NCBI RefSeq assembly: GCF_015751785.1
Contig: NZ_JADOTY010000001.1
Location: 1,364,001-1,428,000, forward strand
Length of the DNA stretch: 64,000 bases
Reading direction: 5' to 3'
Source of the DNA: Micromonospora vinacea
GTDB lineage: Bacteria > Actinomycetota > Actinomycetes > Mycobacteriales > Micromonosporaceae
In this document: positions 50,548 through 59,429 of the stretch, in pieces
How positions within the stretch are numbered: the first letter of the stretch is position 1
How the letters are laid out: every line of letters starts with the position of its first letter
Notes under the pieces: model-generated
What the model was told of the DNA's origin: nothing
Seen by the model: only the letters and a program-made list of their open reading frames with translations
Databases searched by the model: none
Program-made: the position numbers and the translations under genes

Positions 50548-51513
50548 GTGCGGGAACTGGCGACGGAGTTCGAGGCCGAGCGGGGCCGACTGCTCGCGGT
50601 GGCCCACCGGATGCTGGGCAGCCGCAGCGAGGCCGAGGACGCGGTGCAGGAGACCTGGCTGCGCTACGCCGGGGCGCTGGCCGACCCGGCGGCCCGCGCC
50701 GAGATCCGTGACCTGTCCGCGTGGCTGACCACTGCCTGCGCCCGGATCTGCCTGGACGTGCTCCGCTCGGCCCGGGTCCGCCGGGAGGCGTACCCGGGGC
50801 AGTGGCTGCCGGAGCCGGTGGTGAGCCAGTTGGGCGACCGACCGCCGGCCGACGGCTACGCGCCCGACCCGGCGGAGCGGGCGGTCCGCACCGACCAGGT
50901 CGGCACGGCGCTGCTGGTGGTGCTGGAGCGGCTCGCGCCGGAGCAACGGGTCGCCCTGGTGCTGCACGACGTGTTCGCGCTGCCGTTCGCCCGGGTCGCG
51001 GGGGTGCTCGGCACCACCGAGGTGGCCGCCCGGCAGCTCGCCTCCCGGGCCCGTCGGGCGGTCAGCGCGCCGGACGTGCCAAGGCACACCGCCGACCCGG
51101 CCGAGCAGCGCCGGGTGCTCAAGGCGTTCGTCGCCGCCACCGAGTCCGGTGAGCTGGACCAGCTCCTCAAGGTGCTCGCTCCGGATGTGGTCTTCGTCGG
51201 CGACTCGGGCGGGCACTTCCCGGCAGCCCGCCGGCCGGTGCTCGGCGCGGACGCCGTGGGCCGCCTCACGCTCGGCCTGTTCGGCCGGACCGGCCGGTAC
51301 GCCGACCGGGTGCTGGCTCGGCCCGTCCTCGTCGACGGCGCGCTCGGCCTCCAACTGGAGACGGCACACAGCGACGGGCGGCCGATCCGTCTGGTCACCG
51401 CGTTCGCCGTGGACCAGGGCCGGATCACCGCCATCTACAACCAGCTCAACCCGGAGAAGCTGACCGACCTGCCGGCGCTGGACGCCGCCGACGGCTGGCC
51501 ACCACGCTGGTGA
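50548..51513 (+). CDS. ECF41-type (SigJ-like) RNA polymerase sigma factor
   Basis: A 321-residue sigma factor of the ECF41 group. Region 2 (FEAERGRLLAVAHRMLGSRS, EDAVQETWLRY) and region 4 (ERLAPEQRVALVLHDVFALP, VAARQLASRARRAV) are followed by a SnoaL-like C-terminal domain of about 110 residues with GDSGGH and NPEKL near the end, variants of ECF41 conserved motifs; that domain replaces an anti-sigma factor in the group. WLPEPVV lies between regions 2 and 4. GGAAGGGG precedes GTG 50548. Confidence 0.9.
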   Translation: MRELATEFEAERGRLLAVAHRMLGSRSEAEDAVQETWLRYAGALADPAARAEIRDLSAWLTTACARICLDVLRSARVRREAYPGQWLPEPVVSQLGDRPPADGYAPDPAERAVRTDQVGTALLVVLERLAPEQRVALVLHDVFALPFARVAGVLGTTEVAARQLASRARRAVSAPDVPRHTADPAEQRRVLKAFVAATESGELDQLLKVLAPDVVFVGDSGGHFPAARRPVLGADAVGRLTLGLFGRTGRYADRVLARPVLVDGALGLQLETAHSDGRPIRLVTAFAVDQGRITAIYNQLNPEKLTDLPALDAADGWPPRW

Positions 51514-51535
51514 GCCGGCGCGACCGGGCGCGGCC

Positions 51536-52042
51536 TCAGACCACCAGGGCCAACCATTTGCGGTACGCGGTGGCGAACGGCTCGGTGCCGTCGCCCAGGG
51601 CCCCGAACAGCCGCTGAGCCGCGGCCTCGGCCTCGGCCACCACGTCGTCCGGGTAGCCGAACCGGGCCCGGTGCTCGGCGAACTCGTCCTCGTCGAGCAG
51701 CTCCACCAGGCCGGTGGCCCGACGCCGGACGACGTCCAGGTCCAGGTCGATCAGGTGGACGACGTCGTCGGACTCCCAGCGGGCCGGGGTGGTGATGTCG
51801 CAGTAGACCTCGCTGGTGCGGGGCGGGGGGTTGAACATGGCCGTCCACCAGGCGCGATGTGGCACCAGCAGCACGAACGGGATCTTCTCCACCGAGGGCC
51901 GGCCGTGGTAGACGGACTCGGTGCCCTCGGGCACGCCGAGCCAGATGCCGAGATCGTCCTCGGTGAGCCGGCGGGCCGGGTAGTCGCGGTGGGCGCTGCC
52001 GTCGTACTTGCGGTAGATCACGCGGACCATGTCGCTCGGCAT
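51536..52042 (-). CDS. DUF402 domain protein
   Basis: A 168-residue protein of the DUF402 (FomD-like) barrel family, related to nucleotide diphosphatases and RNA-linked proteins. It shows FNPPPRTSEVYCDITTPARW and VVHLIDLDLDVVRR, typical of the fold. The substrate here is unknown. TAGGGT is seven bases before ATG 52040-52042, a leaderless start; Met52030 is a less likely alternative. Confidence 0.83.
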   Translation of the reverse strand: MPSDMVRVIYRKYDGSAHRDYPARRLTEDDLGIWLGVPEGTESVYHGRPSVEKIPFVLLVPHRAWWTAMFNPPPRTSEVYCDITTPARWESDDVVHLIDLDLDVVRRRATGLVELLDEDEFAEHRARFGYPDDVVAEAEAAAQRLFGALGDGTEPFATAYRKWLALVV

Positions 52043-52186
52043 GATTCGCACCCTAACCGATACGGCCCAACGCGTCGTAGCGCGGCCGTAACCGGACGGG
52101 GTCGGCCGCGACGCCGGCCCGGTCGGCATCGCGCCACGCGGCGGATGGGCGCGGCCGGTGTCGGCGGCGCCGGGTACCGTCGCACG

Positions 52187-54349
52187 GTGACTCCGCCCCG
52201 CACCGCCACCGGTTCCGCCACCCCGTCGGCCCGTGCCAAGGGGCGGCGGCGGGGTGCCCGGCCCAGTGGCACGGAGCTGCTGGCGGCGGCGGTCGGCGCG
52301 GTGCCCGGTGGTGCGGAACGCCCCGGCCAGTTGCAGATGACCACGGCGATCGAGGAGTGCGTGGCCGAGGGCGAGCATCTGCTCGTGCAGGCGGGCACCG
52401 GCACCGGCAAGTCGCTGGCCTACCTCGCGCCGGCGCTCACTGTGGACGGCCCCGTGGTGGTCTCCACGGCCACCCTGGCGTTGCAGTCCCAGCTGGTCGA
52501 CCACGACCTGCCCCGGCTCGCCGACGCGGTCGAGCCGGTGCTCGGCCGTCGACCCACCTTCGCCGTGCTCAAGGGCCGCCACCACTACCTCTGCCTCGCC
52601 CGACTGGACAACTCCACCGAGGAGGAGCCGGAGGACACCCTCTTCGACGCCCCCGCGGCGCGCCCCGGCGGCGGGACGAAGTGGCTCGGTGAGGCGGGCC
52701 GGCTGGGCAAGCAGGTCGAGCGGCTGCGTGACTGGGCCGAGAAGACCGCCACCGGCGACCGGGACGAGCTGGACCCGGGCGTCGACGACCAGGCCTGGCG
52801 GCTCGTGTCGATGCCGGCCCGCGAGTGCGTCGGGGCGACCCGTTGCCCGTTCGGGCAGGAGTGCTTCGCGGAGGCGTCGCGGGCCCGCGCCCGGGAGGCC
52901 GACATCGTGGTGACCAACCACAGCCTGCTCGCTGTCGACATGCTCGCCGACCGGCACATCGTGCCGCCGCACAAGCTGCTCATCGTCGACGAGGCGCACG
53001 AGCTGGCCGACCGGGTCTCCTCCGCGGCCCAGGCGGAGCTGGTGCCGGAGCTGATCGACCGGACCACCCGGAGGGCCCGTACGCTGCTGCGCCCGGAGAC
53101 CGCCGAGGCGCTCACCGCCGCCGGTGACGCCCTGGCGGTCGGCCTGGCCGAGGCGCCGGCCGGGCGGATCACCTCGGGGTTGCCGACGCCACTGCGGGAG
53201 GCGTGCACGCTGCTCGACGCGGCGACCCGCTCCGCCCTGGACGCGATCGGCGACGTGAAGTCCGACGACCCCGACCCGGTCCGCAAGCAGCAGGCCAAGG
53301 CCGCCCTGGACGAGCTCTCCACCACCGCGCAGCGGCTGCTGGAGGAGGGCGACCACGACGTGGCCTGGGTGGAGAAGAACGACAGCGGCAGCCGCCGGGC
53401 GCTGGTGGTCGCGCCGCTCTCGGTGGCCGGCACCCTCGCCACCCACCTGTACGACGAACGCACCGTCGTGGCCACCTCGGCGACCCTGGCGCTGGGCGGC
53501 CGGTTCGACACTGTCGCCCGCGCTCTCGGGCTGGACGCGCCACCGCCCGCCCCGCCGACCCCCGCCGCGGCCGCGCTTGCCGCCCGCACCGGGCCGGGCC
53601 GGCCGGCCGCCGAGATGCCGGGCCGTCGCCTCGCCGGCGACGTCACAACGAACGCCGTCGTACCGGCCACCGAGGGCCCCGGGTGGCGGTCACTCGACGT
53701 CGGTTCGCCGTTCGACTACGCCCGGCAGGGCATCCTGTACGTCGCCGCGCACCTCCCCCGCCCCAGCGTCTCCGGGCTGCCCGAGGCTGCCGGAGAGGAA
53801 CTGCTCGGGCTGGTCGAGGCGCTCGGTGGTCGTACTCTCGGGCTTTTCTCCTCCCGGCGGGCCGCGCAGCAGGCGGCGGAGCTGGTGCGCGCGCGGACCG
53901 ACCTGCCGGTGTTGCTCCAGGGTGAGGAGGCGCTGCCGCTGTTGGTGCGTCGCTTCCGCGAGGAGCGCGCCAGTTGCCTGTTCGGGGTGATGTCGCTCTG
54001 GCAGGGGGTGGATGTGCCGGGTGACGCCTGCCAGCTCGTCGTCATCGACCGGCTGCCGTTCCCCCGCCCGGACGAACCGCTGGCGGCTGCCCGCGCGGCG
54101 GCCGTGGACGCGGGTGGCGGCTCCGGCTTCGCGGCGGTCAGCGTGCCGATCGCTGCGGTGCGACTGGCTCAGGGTGTGGGCCGGTTGATCCGGGCGACCG
54201 GCGACCGGGGCGTGGTCGCGGTGCTCGACTCGCGGCTGGAGACGGCCCGCGGTTACGGGCCGTTCCTGCGCCGCTCGCTGCCCCCGTTCTGGTACACGAC
54301 CCGCCCCGAGGTTGCTCGGGGCGCCCTGGAGCGCCTGGCCAAGTCCTGA
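52187..54349 (+). CDS. DinG/XPD-family ATP-dependent DNA helicase
   Basis: A 720-residue superfamily 2 helicase. Walker A is LVQAGTGTGKSLAYL (66-80), the DEAH box is LLIVDEAHELADR, and the Fe-S cluster cysteines lie between them (HYLCLARL, ECVGATRCPFGQECF). Helicase motifs V and VI appear as LFGVMSLWQGVDVPGDAC and LAQGVGRLIRATGDRG. The group acts in DNA repair and removal of R-loops and G-quadruplexes. TACCGT is six bases before GTG 52187, so the mRNA is probably leaderless; the open frame further upstream is not supported. Confidence 0.9.
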   Translation: MTPPRTATGSATPSARAKGRRRGARPSGTELLAAAVGAVPGGAERPGQLQMTTAIEECVAEGEHLLVQAGTGTGKSLAYLAPALTVDGPVVVSTATLALQSQLVDHDLPRLADAVEPVLGRRPTFAVLKGRHHYLCLARLDNSTEEEPEDTLFDAPAARPGGGTKWLGEAGRLGKQVERLRDWAEKTATGDRDELDPGVDDQAWRLVSMPARECVGATRCPFGQECFAEASRARAREADIVVTNHSLLAVDMLADRHIVPPHKLLIVDEAHELADRVSSAAQAELVPELIDRTTRRARTLLRPETAEALTAAGDALAVGLAEAPAGRITSGLPTPLREACTLLDAATRSALDAIGDVKSDDPDPVRKQQAKAALDELSTTAQRLLEEGDHDVAWVEKNDSGSRRALVVAPLSVAGTLATHLYDERTVVATSATLALGGRFDTVARALGLDAPPPAPPTPAAAALAARTGPGRPAAEMPGRRLAGDVTTNAVVPATEGPGWRSLDVGSPFDYARQGILYVAAHLPRPSVSGLPEAAGEELLGLVEALGGRTLGLFSSRRAAQQAAELVRARTDLPVLLQGEEALPLLVRRFREERASCLFGVMSLWQGVDVPGDACQLVVIDRLPFPRPDEPLAAARAAAVDAGGGSGFAAVSVPIAAVRLAQGVGRLIRATGDRGVVAVLDSRLETARGYGPFLRRSLPPFWYTTRPEVARGALERLAKS

Positions 54350-54362
54350 CCCGAAGGCGGGT

Positions 54363-55673
54363 CTAGGGGGCTTGGGCGGCGACCACGACGGCGTCGGGCG
54401 GGGTGTCCGGGACCCGTCGGGCGGCAAGCCGGCGGACCGCGGTGTTCAGCACCGCGATGAGCGGCACGGAGACCAGCGCGCCGGTGATCCCGGCGAGTAC
54501 GACACCGGCGGCGATGCCGATGATCACGGCGAGCGGGTGGAGGGCGACCGCCCGTCCCATGATCAGCGGCTGGAGCACGTGCCCCTCGATCTGCTGCACG
54601 CCGATCACCGCACCGAGGATGATCAACGCGATCCCCGGACCGCTGTCGACGAGGGCCACCAGGACTGCCACGCCGCCGGAGAGCGCCGCACCGACGATCG
54701 GGATGAACGCGCCGAGGAAGACCAGCGCCGCCAGCGGGAAGGCGAACGGGATGTCGAAGACGACAAGGAAGATGCCGATGCCGACCGCGTCGATGAAGGC
54801 GACAAGCACGGTCGCCCGGACGTAGGCGCCGAGCGTGTGCCAGGCGGCGCGACCCGCGTCGTCGACCTTCCACCGGGCGGCCACCGGCAGCAGCCGGACC
54901 AGGAAACGCCAGATCCGATTGCCGTCGCGCAGGAAGAAGAACGTCGCGAAGAGCACCAGCAGCGTGCCGGTCAGCACCTCGGCCAGCGTCGCGGCGGTGC
55001 TCAGGGCGCCACTGGTGAGATTGGAGGTGTTGGAGTTGATCCAGGCCTGCGCCTCGTCGATGTAGCGGTCGAGCTGGGTGTCGGAGAGGTGCAGCGGGCC
55101 GGTCTTCAGCCAGTTCTGGATCTGCCGGACACCCTGGGACGACTTCTCGCTCAGCTCCGGCACCCCGCGGATGAACTCGTTGACCACCAGCGTCAGCGTG
55201 ACGATCACCGCGGCCAGGCCGCCGACCAACACCACAGCCGTCGCCAGCGACCGGGGCAGCCGAGCCCGCAGCAGCCAGCCCACCGCCGGGGCGAGCAGCG
55301 CGGAGAGCAGCAGAGCGATGGCCAGCGGAATGATCACGATCTTGATCGTGCTGACGATCACCACCAGGGCCCAGGCCACCACGCCGATCACGATCAGTCG
55401 CCAACACCACGCGGCGGCGATCCGCAGCCCGTGCGGAACGTCGGCGTCGTCCCGACTGGAGGTGGAGCTGTGCAGGTCCACCGGAGGTTCCGCGCCGTAG
55501 ACCTGCGCGGTCGGCGGCGCGGTCGGCCCCGGCACGGCCGGCGACGCCACCCGGGCCGCCTCCGACGCCTCGTCCAGCGCGTCGTTCGTTGCACCCTCGT
55601 CGGCGCGCGGCGACTCCTGTCGTGACTGGTAGGCGCGGCGAAGCCGCCCGCGTACCCGCTCGAAGCGGCTCAA
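54363..55673 (-). CDS. AI-2E family transporter (UPF0118)
   Basis: A 436-residue membrane protein of the AI-2 exporter/YdgG superfamily with seven or eight spans (VIGVVAWALVVIVSTIKIVI, IALLLSALLAPAVGWLL; near the end IGVQQIEGHVLQPLIMGRAV, the most conserved family block). Actual substrates are unproven; some relatives are Na+/H+ antiporters. The start is TTG 55671-55673 because AGGAGG lies five bases upstream; GTG 55679 and ATG 55727 are in-frame alternatives. About 100 N-terminal residues are polar and low in complexity. Confidence 0.85.
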   Translation of the reverse strand: MSRFERVRGRLRRAYQSRQESPRADEGATNDALDEASEAARVASPAVPGPTAPPTAQVYGAEPPVDLHSSTSSRDDADVPHGLRIAAAWCWRLIVIGVVAWALVVIVSTIKIVIIPLAIALLLSALLAPAVGWLLRARLPRSLATAVVLVGGLAAVIVTLTLVVNEFIRGVPELSEKSSQGVRQIQNWLKTGPLHLSDTQLDRYIDEAQAWINSNTSNLTSGALSTAATLAEVLTGTLLVLFATFFFLRDGNRIWRFLVRLLPVAARWKVDDAGRAAWHTLGAYVRATVLVAFIDAVGIGIFLVVFDIPFAFPLAALVFLGAFIPIVGAALSGGVAVLVALVDSGPGIALIILGAVIGVQQIEGHVLQPLIMGRAVALHPLAVIIGIAAGVVLAGITGALVSVPLIAVLNTAVRRLAARRVPDTPPDAVVVAAQAP

Positions 55674-55832
55674 GCGCACCTCCTGGCAGAAAACCCGGCC
55701 CGCCGACGGCGACAGGTCGGACAGCATACGTCCGTTCCTGACACCGTAGGGCGGTTCCGCCACACAATGCCCCGACCATCTCCGGCGTAACCACCGGCAG
55801 GCCGCCGTCGGCCACACGGTAGCGTCTGCGGC

Positions 55833-56171
55833 GTGACCGCCGACAACGATCTCGACGCCGGCCTGCCGATCCGCCTGCTGCACGACCGCGTGCTGGTGCG
55901 GATGGAGGGCAGCGAGGGCGAACGCCGCTCCACCGCCGGCATCGTCATTCCGGCGACCGCCGCGGTCGGCAAGCGCCTCGCCTGGGCCACAGCGGTCGGG
56001 GTCGGGCCGAACGTCCGCGCCATCGTCTCCGGCGACCGGGTGCTCTTCGACCCGGACGACCGCTCCGAGGTCGAGCTGCACGGCCGCGGTTACGTGCTGC
56101 TGCGGGAGCGGGACGTGCACGCCGTGGCCGCCGAGCGGATCGAGAACGACTCGACCGGCCTCTACCTCTGA
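55833..56171 (+). CDS. GroES-like co-chaperonin family protein
   Basis: A 112-residue GroES-fold protein: IRLLHDRVLVRMEGSEGER, then AGIVIPATA and DRVLFDPDDRSEVELHGRGY, the beta-barrel pattern of Cpn10. No groEL is next to it, and the protein is divergent from standard GroES, so it may be an accessory co-chaperonin. TAGCGT (55820-55825) is seven bases before GTG 55833, a leaderless start. Confidence 0.82.
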   Translation: MTADNDLDAGLPIRLLHDRVLVRMEGSEGERRSTAGIVIPATAAVGKRLAWATAVGVGPNVRAIVSGDRVLFDPDDRSEVELHGRGYVLLRERDVHAVAAERIENDSTGLYL

Positions 56172-56264
56172 CGCACCTCCCCCGGCCACCAGGCCCCGTC
56201 GCGCACCGTTTGCCCAGCCGTACGACGGGAAGCCATCCGGCGACCGTGGCCCTGGGGAGGGACG

Positions 56265-56432
56265 ATGCCGGTATTCGTGAAGAAGCTGTTGACCTGGGGC
56301 AGTGTCGCGTTCCTGATCTACTTCATGGCCTTTCGGCCGGACGGCGCCGCGCAGATGTTCCGAGGGATCGGGGCCGCGCTGATCGCGATGTTCCAGGGCC
56401 TCGGTGACTTCCTCACCTCGCTACTGGCCTGA
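56265..56432 (+). CDS. 55-residue hydrophobic peptide
   Basis: A short frame with good ribosome site (GGGAGG, four bases before ATG 56265). It begins MPVFVKKLLTWGSVAFLIYF and ends FQGLGDFLTSLLA: a basic head, one clear membrane span (about 8-24) and an amphipathic second half with GIGAALIAMFQGLGDFL. I recognise no family. It lies between the GroES-like gene and the convergent prsW gene. Confidence 0.72.
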   Translation: MPVFVKKLLTWGSVAFLIYFMAFRPDGAAQMFRGIGAALIAMFQGLGDFLTSLLA

Positions 56433-56459
56433 GCCGCTCCGCCGACCTGCCCGTCAGCG

Positions 56460-57908
56460 TCAGGGGTGCGTCGGCGGCCAGGGCGGCGCCGATCGCGGGC
56501 CGGGCCAGCCGGGTGGGGCGTAACCCACCGGAACCGGAGCGGGAGCCAGCACCACCGGGATCGGCACCACCGGCTCGTCCGGCGCGTCCACCGGGCGCTG
56601 AGTGCCGTCCGGGAAGCGCAGGTGGTAGCGGCTGCCGTCCCAGACCCCCGCCGGGGCCTGCGGGTCCCGACCCACGAAGAACGACCGGTACGCGGTGATC
56701 GCGTCCAGCAGCTCCCGCTCCTCGCGGGCTGTTCGCTCCTGGTCGGCGGGTTTGCGGTCCAGGCCGCGCAGCGCCCCGTCGCGCAGCAGGGCCAGCCGGG
56801 TGGCGGCGGACTGGTAACCCCGCATCGCCCGCACCCCGGCGTCGCCGGCCACCCGCCGTGCCCAACTGCGGGCGGCGTGCCGCCGGCCGAGGCTGCTCAG
56901 CGCGGCCACCTCGGGTGGGCTGAGCCAGCCGGCGCGGACGTAGTCGGGCAGGACCCGCTCGGTGAGCCGCCCCTCCCAGGCGCGCAGCCACAGCGCCAAC
57001 CCGACGGTGCCGAAGAAGACCGGGACCATGAGGCCCAGGAAGCCGTACAGCATGATCATGGCCTCGCCGGTGGCCTGGGTCAGCGTGGGCAGCAGGTTCC
57101 ACGTGCCGTGCAGCATCATCGCCAGCAGCAGGCCGCCGATCGGGGCAAGCACCCGGATGCGCCGGTCGGCCGTCCGGGAGGCGATGCCCAGTCCCACACC
57201 GGTCATCGAGGTGAAAAGCGGATGGGCGAACCCGAACAGCAGGATCCGAAGGATGAAGATCGCGATGACCTGCTGGATGCCGGTGGCCGGGCCGTAGCGG
57301 TCGGCCCCGGAGGCGTACCCCAACCCGCCCAGGTAGAGGATGTTCTCCACCATCGCGAAGCCGACCGCGGCGAGCCCGCAGTAGACCAGGCCGTCGGTGA
57401 TCCCGGACCACTCGCGGCGGCGGAACACCAGCAGCAGGATCGGACCCAGCGCCTTGGTCAGCTCTTCGATGAACGGCGCCACCAGCACCCCGGTGAGCGC
57501 GGACGGCAGGCCCCAGTCGGCGAAACGGTTGGCCGCGAAGTCGTTCACAGTGAGCGAGGCGGCGGTGGAGACGAACGCACCCCAGGCGAAGCAGAAGATC
57601 AGGTACTTCAGCGGCTCCGGTTCGTACCGGTCCAGCCAGAGGAAGCAGGCGACCAGCACCGGCACCGGCAGGATGGCCGCGACCACCCCGATCAGCAGGG
57701 CCTGCGCACCGAGCGACTGGCCGAGCGTGAAGACCATGAACACCGCGCACGCCGCGATGAGCAGCACCACCCCGGCCAGCGCCAGGAACCGCCGCCAGCC
57801 CAGTCGGCGCAGCGGCATCCGGGGCGCCTCACCCTCCGGCGGAGCGGCGGGCGCGGGCGGGGCGGCGGGCGACGGCGGCAGAGGTGAACCGGGCGGGGTG
57901 TCGGCCAT
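56460..57908 (-). CDS. PrsW family intramembrane metalloprotease
   Basis: A 482-residue membrane protein of the PrsW/CAAX-protease-related family. Catalytic motifs seen are FIEELTKALGP (glutamate pair), GFAMVENILYL, and the histidines of FAHPLFTSMTG and MMLHGTWNLLP. The last 130 residues are cytoplasmic and Pro-rich. Relatives cut anti-sigma factors; the target here is unknown, though an ECF41 sigma factor lies 5 kb away and needs none. TACGCT is six bases before ATG 57906-57908. Confidence 0.9.
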   Translation of the reverse strand: MADTPPGSPLPPSPAAPPAPAAPPEGEAPRMPLRRLGWRRFLALAGVVLLIAACAVFMVFTLGQSLGAQALLIGVVAAILPVPVLVACFLWLDRYEPEPLKYLIFCFAWGAFVSTAASLTVNDFAANRFADWGLPSALTGVLVAPFIEELTKALGPILLLVFRRREWSGITDGLVYCGLAAVGFAMVENILYLGGLGYASGADRYGPATGIQQVIAIFILRILLFGFAHPLFTSMTGVGLGIASRTADRRIRVLAPIGGLLLAMMLHGTWNLLPTLTQATGEAMIMLYGFLGLMVPVFFGTVGLALWLRAWEGRLTERVLPDYVRAGWLSPPEVAALSSLGRRHAARSWARRVAGDAGVRAMRGYQSAATRLALLRDGALRGLDRKPADQERTAREERELLDAITAYRSFFVGRDPQAPAGVWDGSRYHLRFPDGTQRPVDAPDEPVVPIPVVLAPAPVPVGYAPPGWPGPRSAPPWPPTHP

Positions 57909-57960
57909 GCGGTCAGCGTAGCCATCCGCCGCCGACTGGTTCGGCCGCATCGGTAGCCGC

Positions 57961-57966
57961 TATGCT
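57961..57966 (+). promoter_or_regulatory. -10 box of the SAM-IV riboswitch transcript
   Basis: TATGCT lies eight bases before the first paired base of the riboswitch, where a -10 box is expected. Confidence 0.6.
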
Positions 57967-57973
57967 GCCGGCA

Positions 57974-58089
57974 GGTCACGAGCGCCAGCGTCAAGCCCCG
58001 GCTTGCTGGCCGGCAACCCTCGTCGAGTTCGCGGTGGGGTGCCCCGGGTGATGACCGGGCCCAGCCCGATCGGTGTGCTGGGCAAGCGC
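57974..58089 (+). ncRNA. SAM-IV riboswitch
   Basis: A sequence that matches the actinobacterial SAM-IV class. P1 is GGTCA (57974-57978) with TGACC (58052-58056). P2 is GCCAGC with GCTGGC enclosing AAGCC-CCG-GCTT, then CCGGCAACCCT and the ACCC/GGGT stem before GCCCCGGGTGATGACC. The 3' extension stem GCCCAG/CTGGGC (58059-58083), special to class IV, is also there. It binds S-adenosylmethionine and should lower expression of the class V aminotransferase 50 bases downstream. Confidence 0.88.
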
Positions 58090-58133
58090 GGACCCCGTCC
58101 CGATGCCGCACCCGGGGTCCCTGACCCCGGAGG
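58090..58133 (+). promoter_or_regulatory. expression platform with alternative hairpins before the ribosome site
   Basis: GGACCCCG (58090-58097) can pair with CGGGGTCC (58113-58120). The same GGGGTC can instead pair with GACCCC (58123-58128), right next to the ribosome site GGAGG (58129-58133). The two stems exclude each other, which fits SAM-dependent control of translation. Confidence 0.6.
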
Positions 58134-58140
58134 TTCCGGC

Positions 58141-59409
58141 GTGTCCGTCACTCTCATCCCCTCGCTGCCCACCCTGCCCGCCGTGCCGTCGGCGCCGTCC
58201 GCGCCGCTCGACGTCCTCGGCGTGCCCGGCGAGATCAACCTGGACTACGCGGCCAGCGCACCGTGCGCGCGGGCCGCCGCCGACGCGGTGGCCGAACTGC
58301 TGCCCTGGTACGCCAGCGTGCATCGCGGGGCGGGAGCGCTGTCGCGGCGCTGCACCCTCGCGTACGAGCAGGCCCGGCAGACGATCGGCGACTTCTTCGG
58401 CGCTCGCGCCGACGATCATGTGATCTTCACCCGCAACACGACTGACGCGCTCAACCTGCTGGCGCGGGCCGTGCCAGCCGGCACCACGGTGGTCACGTTT
58501 GCCGGCGAACACCATGCCAACCTGCTGCCCTGGCCGCGCGGGTCGGTGCGGCTGCCGGTGCCCAGCGACCCCGACGGGGCGGTACGCGACCTCGCCGCCG
58601 CCCTCACCGAGCTGCGCCGGGGCAGCAGCCCGGCGTTGCCGGTGCTGGTCGCGGTGACCGGTGCGAGCAACGTGACTGGCGAGCGGTGGCCGGTCGCCGA
58701 ACTGGCGCGGGTGGCCCACCGGCACGGCGCCCGGATCGTGCTCGACGCCGCGCAGCTCGCCCCGCACGCCCCGGTCGACCTGCTCGCGCTCGACGTCGAC
58801 TATGTGGCGGTGTCCGGCCACAAGCTGTACGCGCCGTTCGGCGCAGGAGTGCTGATCGGCCGAGCGGACTGGCTGGACGCCGCGCCGCCGTACCTGGCCG
58901 GTGGTGGGGCCACCAGCCACGTCGGGCCGGCCACCCACGACGTGACCTGGGCGACCGGCCCGGCCCGACACGAGGGCGGCACCCCGAACCTGCTCGGCGC
59001 TGTTGCGCTGGCGGCGGTGTGCGCGGCGCTCGACGAGGCGGACCAGGTCGCGCTGGCTGCCCACGAGCAGGCCCTGCTGGCCCGGCTGCGCACCGGCCTG
59101 GCCGCCCTGCCGCACGTCGTCGAGCTGCGCACCTTCGGCCCGGACGCGCCCCGGGTCGGCATCGTCTCGTTCGTGGTCGCCGGCTGGGACTCCACCGAGG
59201 TGGCCACCCGGCTGGCCGCCGAGCACCACATCGGCGTACGGGACGGGTTGTTCTGTGCCCACCCGCTGGCCCGGCGTCTGCTCAGCGAGGCGGCAGGGCG
59301 TACCGGTCGGCGGGACCTGCCGCCCACCGCGCTGCGTGCCAGCATCGGGCTGGGCAGCACGGCGGCCCAGGTGGACCGGCTGCTCGCGGCGTTGGCCGAG
59401 CTGGGCTGA
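58141..59409 (+). CDS. aminotransferase class V (cysteine desulfurase-like)
   Basis: A 422-residue fold-type I PLP enzyme. VLDAAQLAPHAPVDL holds the cofactor Asp202 and SGHKLYAPFGAG the PLP lysine Lys228; NTTDALNLLARA and GEHHANLLPW are further SufS/CsdA-like blocks. In cysteine desulfurases a Cys near the C-terminus carries the sulfur; FCAHPLARRLLS here has a Cys in roughly that region. GTG 58141 has GGAGG eight bases upstream. Control by a SAM riboswitch points to sulfur or methionine metabolism, but the true substrate is unknown. Confidence 0.85.
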   Translation: MSVTLIPSLPTLPAVPSAPSAPLDVLGVPGEINLDYAASAPCARAAADAVAELLPWYASVHRGAGALSRRCTLAYEQARQTIGDFFGARADDHVIFTRNTTDALNLLARAVPAGTTVVTFAGEHHANLLPWPRGSVRLPVPSDPDGAVRDLAAALTELRRGSSPALPVLVAVTGASNVTGERWPVAELARVAHRHGARIVLDAAQLAPHAPVDLLALDVDYVAVSGHKLYAPFGAGVLIGRADWLDAAPPYLAGGGATSHVGPATHDVTWATGPARHEGGTPNLLGAVALAAVCAALDEADQVALAAHEQALLARLRTGLAALPHVVELRTFGPDAPRVGIVSFVVAGWDSTEVATRLAAEHHIGVRDGLFCAHPLARRLLSEAAGRTGRRDLPPTALRASIGLGSTAAQVDRLLAALAELG

Positions 59410-59429
59410 GGCCCGGGGGTGGCCCGCGC

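Noticed and set aside
52188..53446. Minus-strand open frame continuing upstream from the DUF402 gene across the helicase gene
   Set aside because: The helicase frame carries all expected motifs, and the DUF402 gene has a leaderless promoter at its own ATG.
55674..55727. ATG 55727 as the start of the AI-2E family gene
   Set aside because: It has no ribosome site or suitable -10 spacing, whereas TTG 55671-55673 has AGGAGG at five bases; kept as an alternative.
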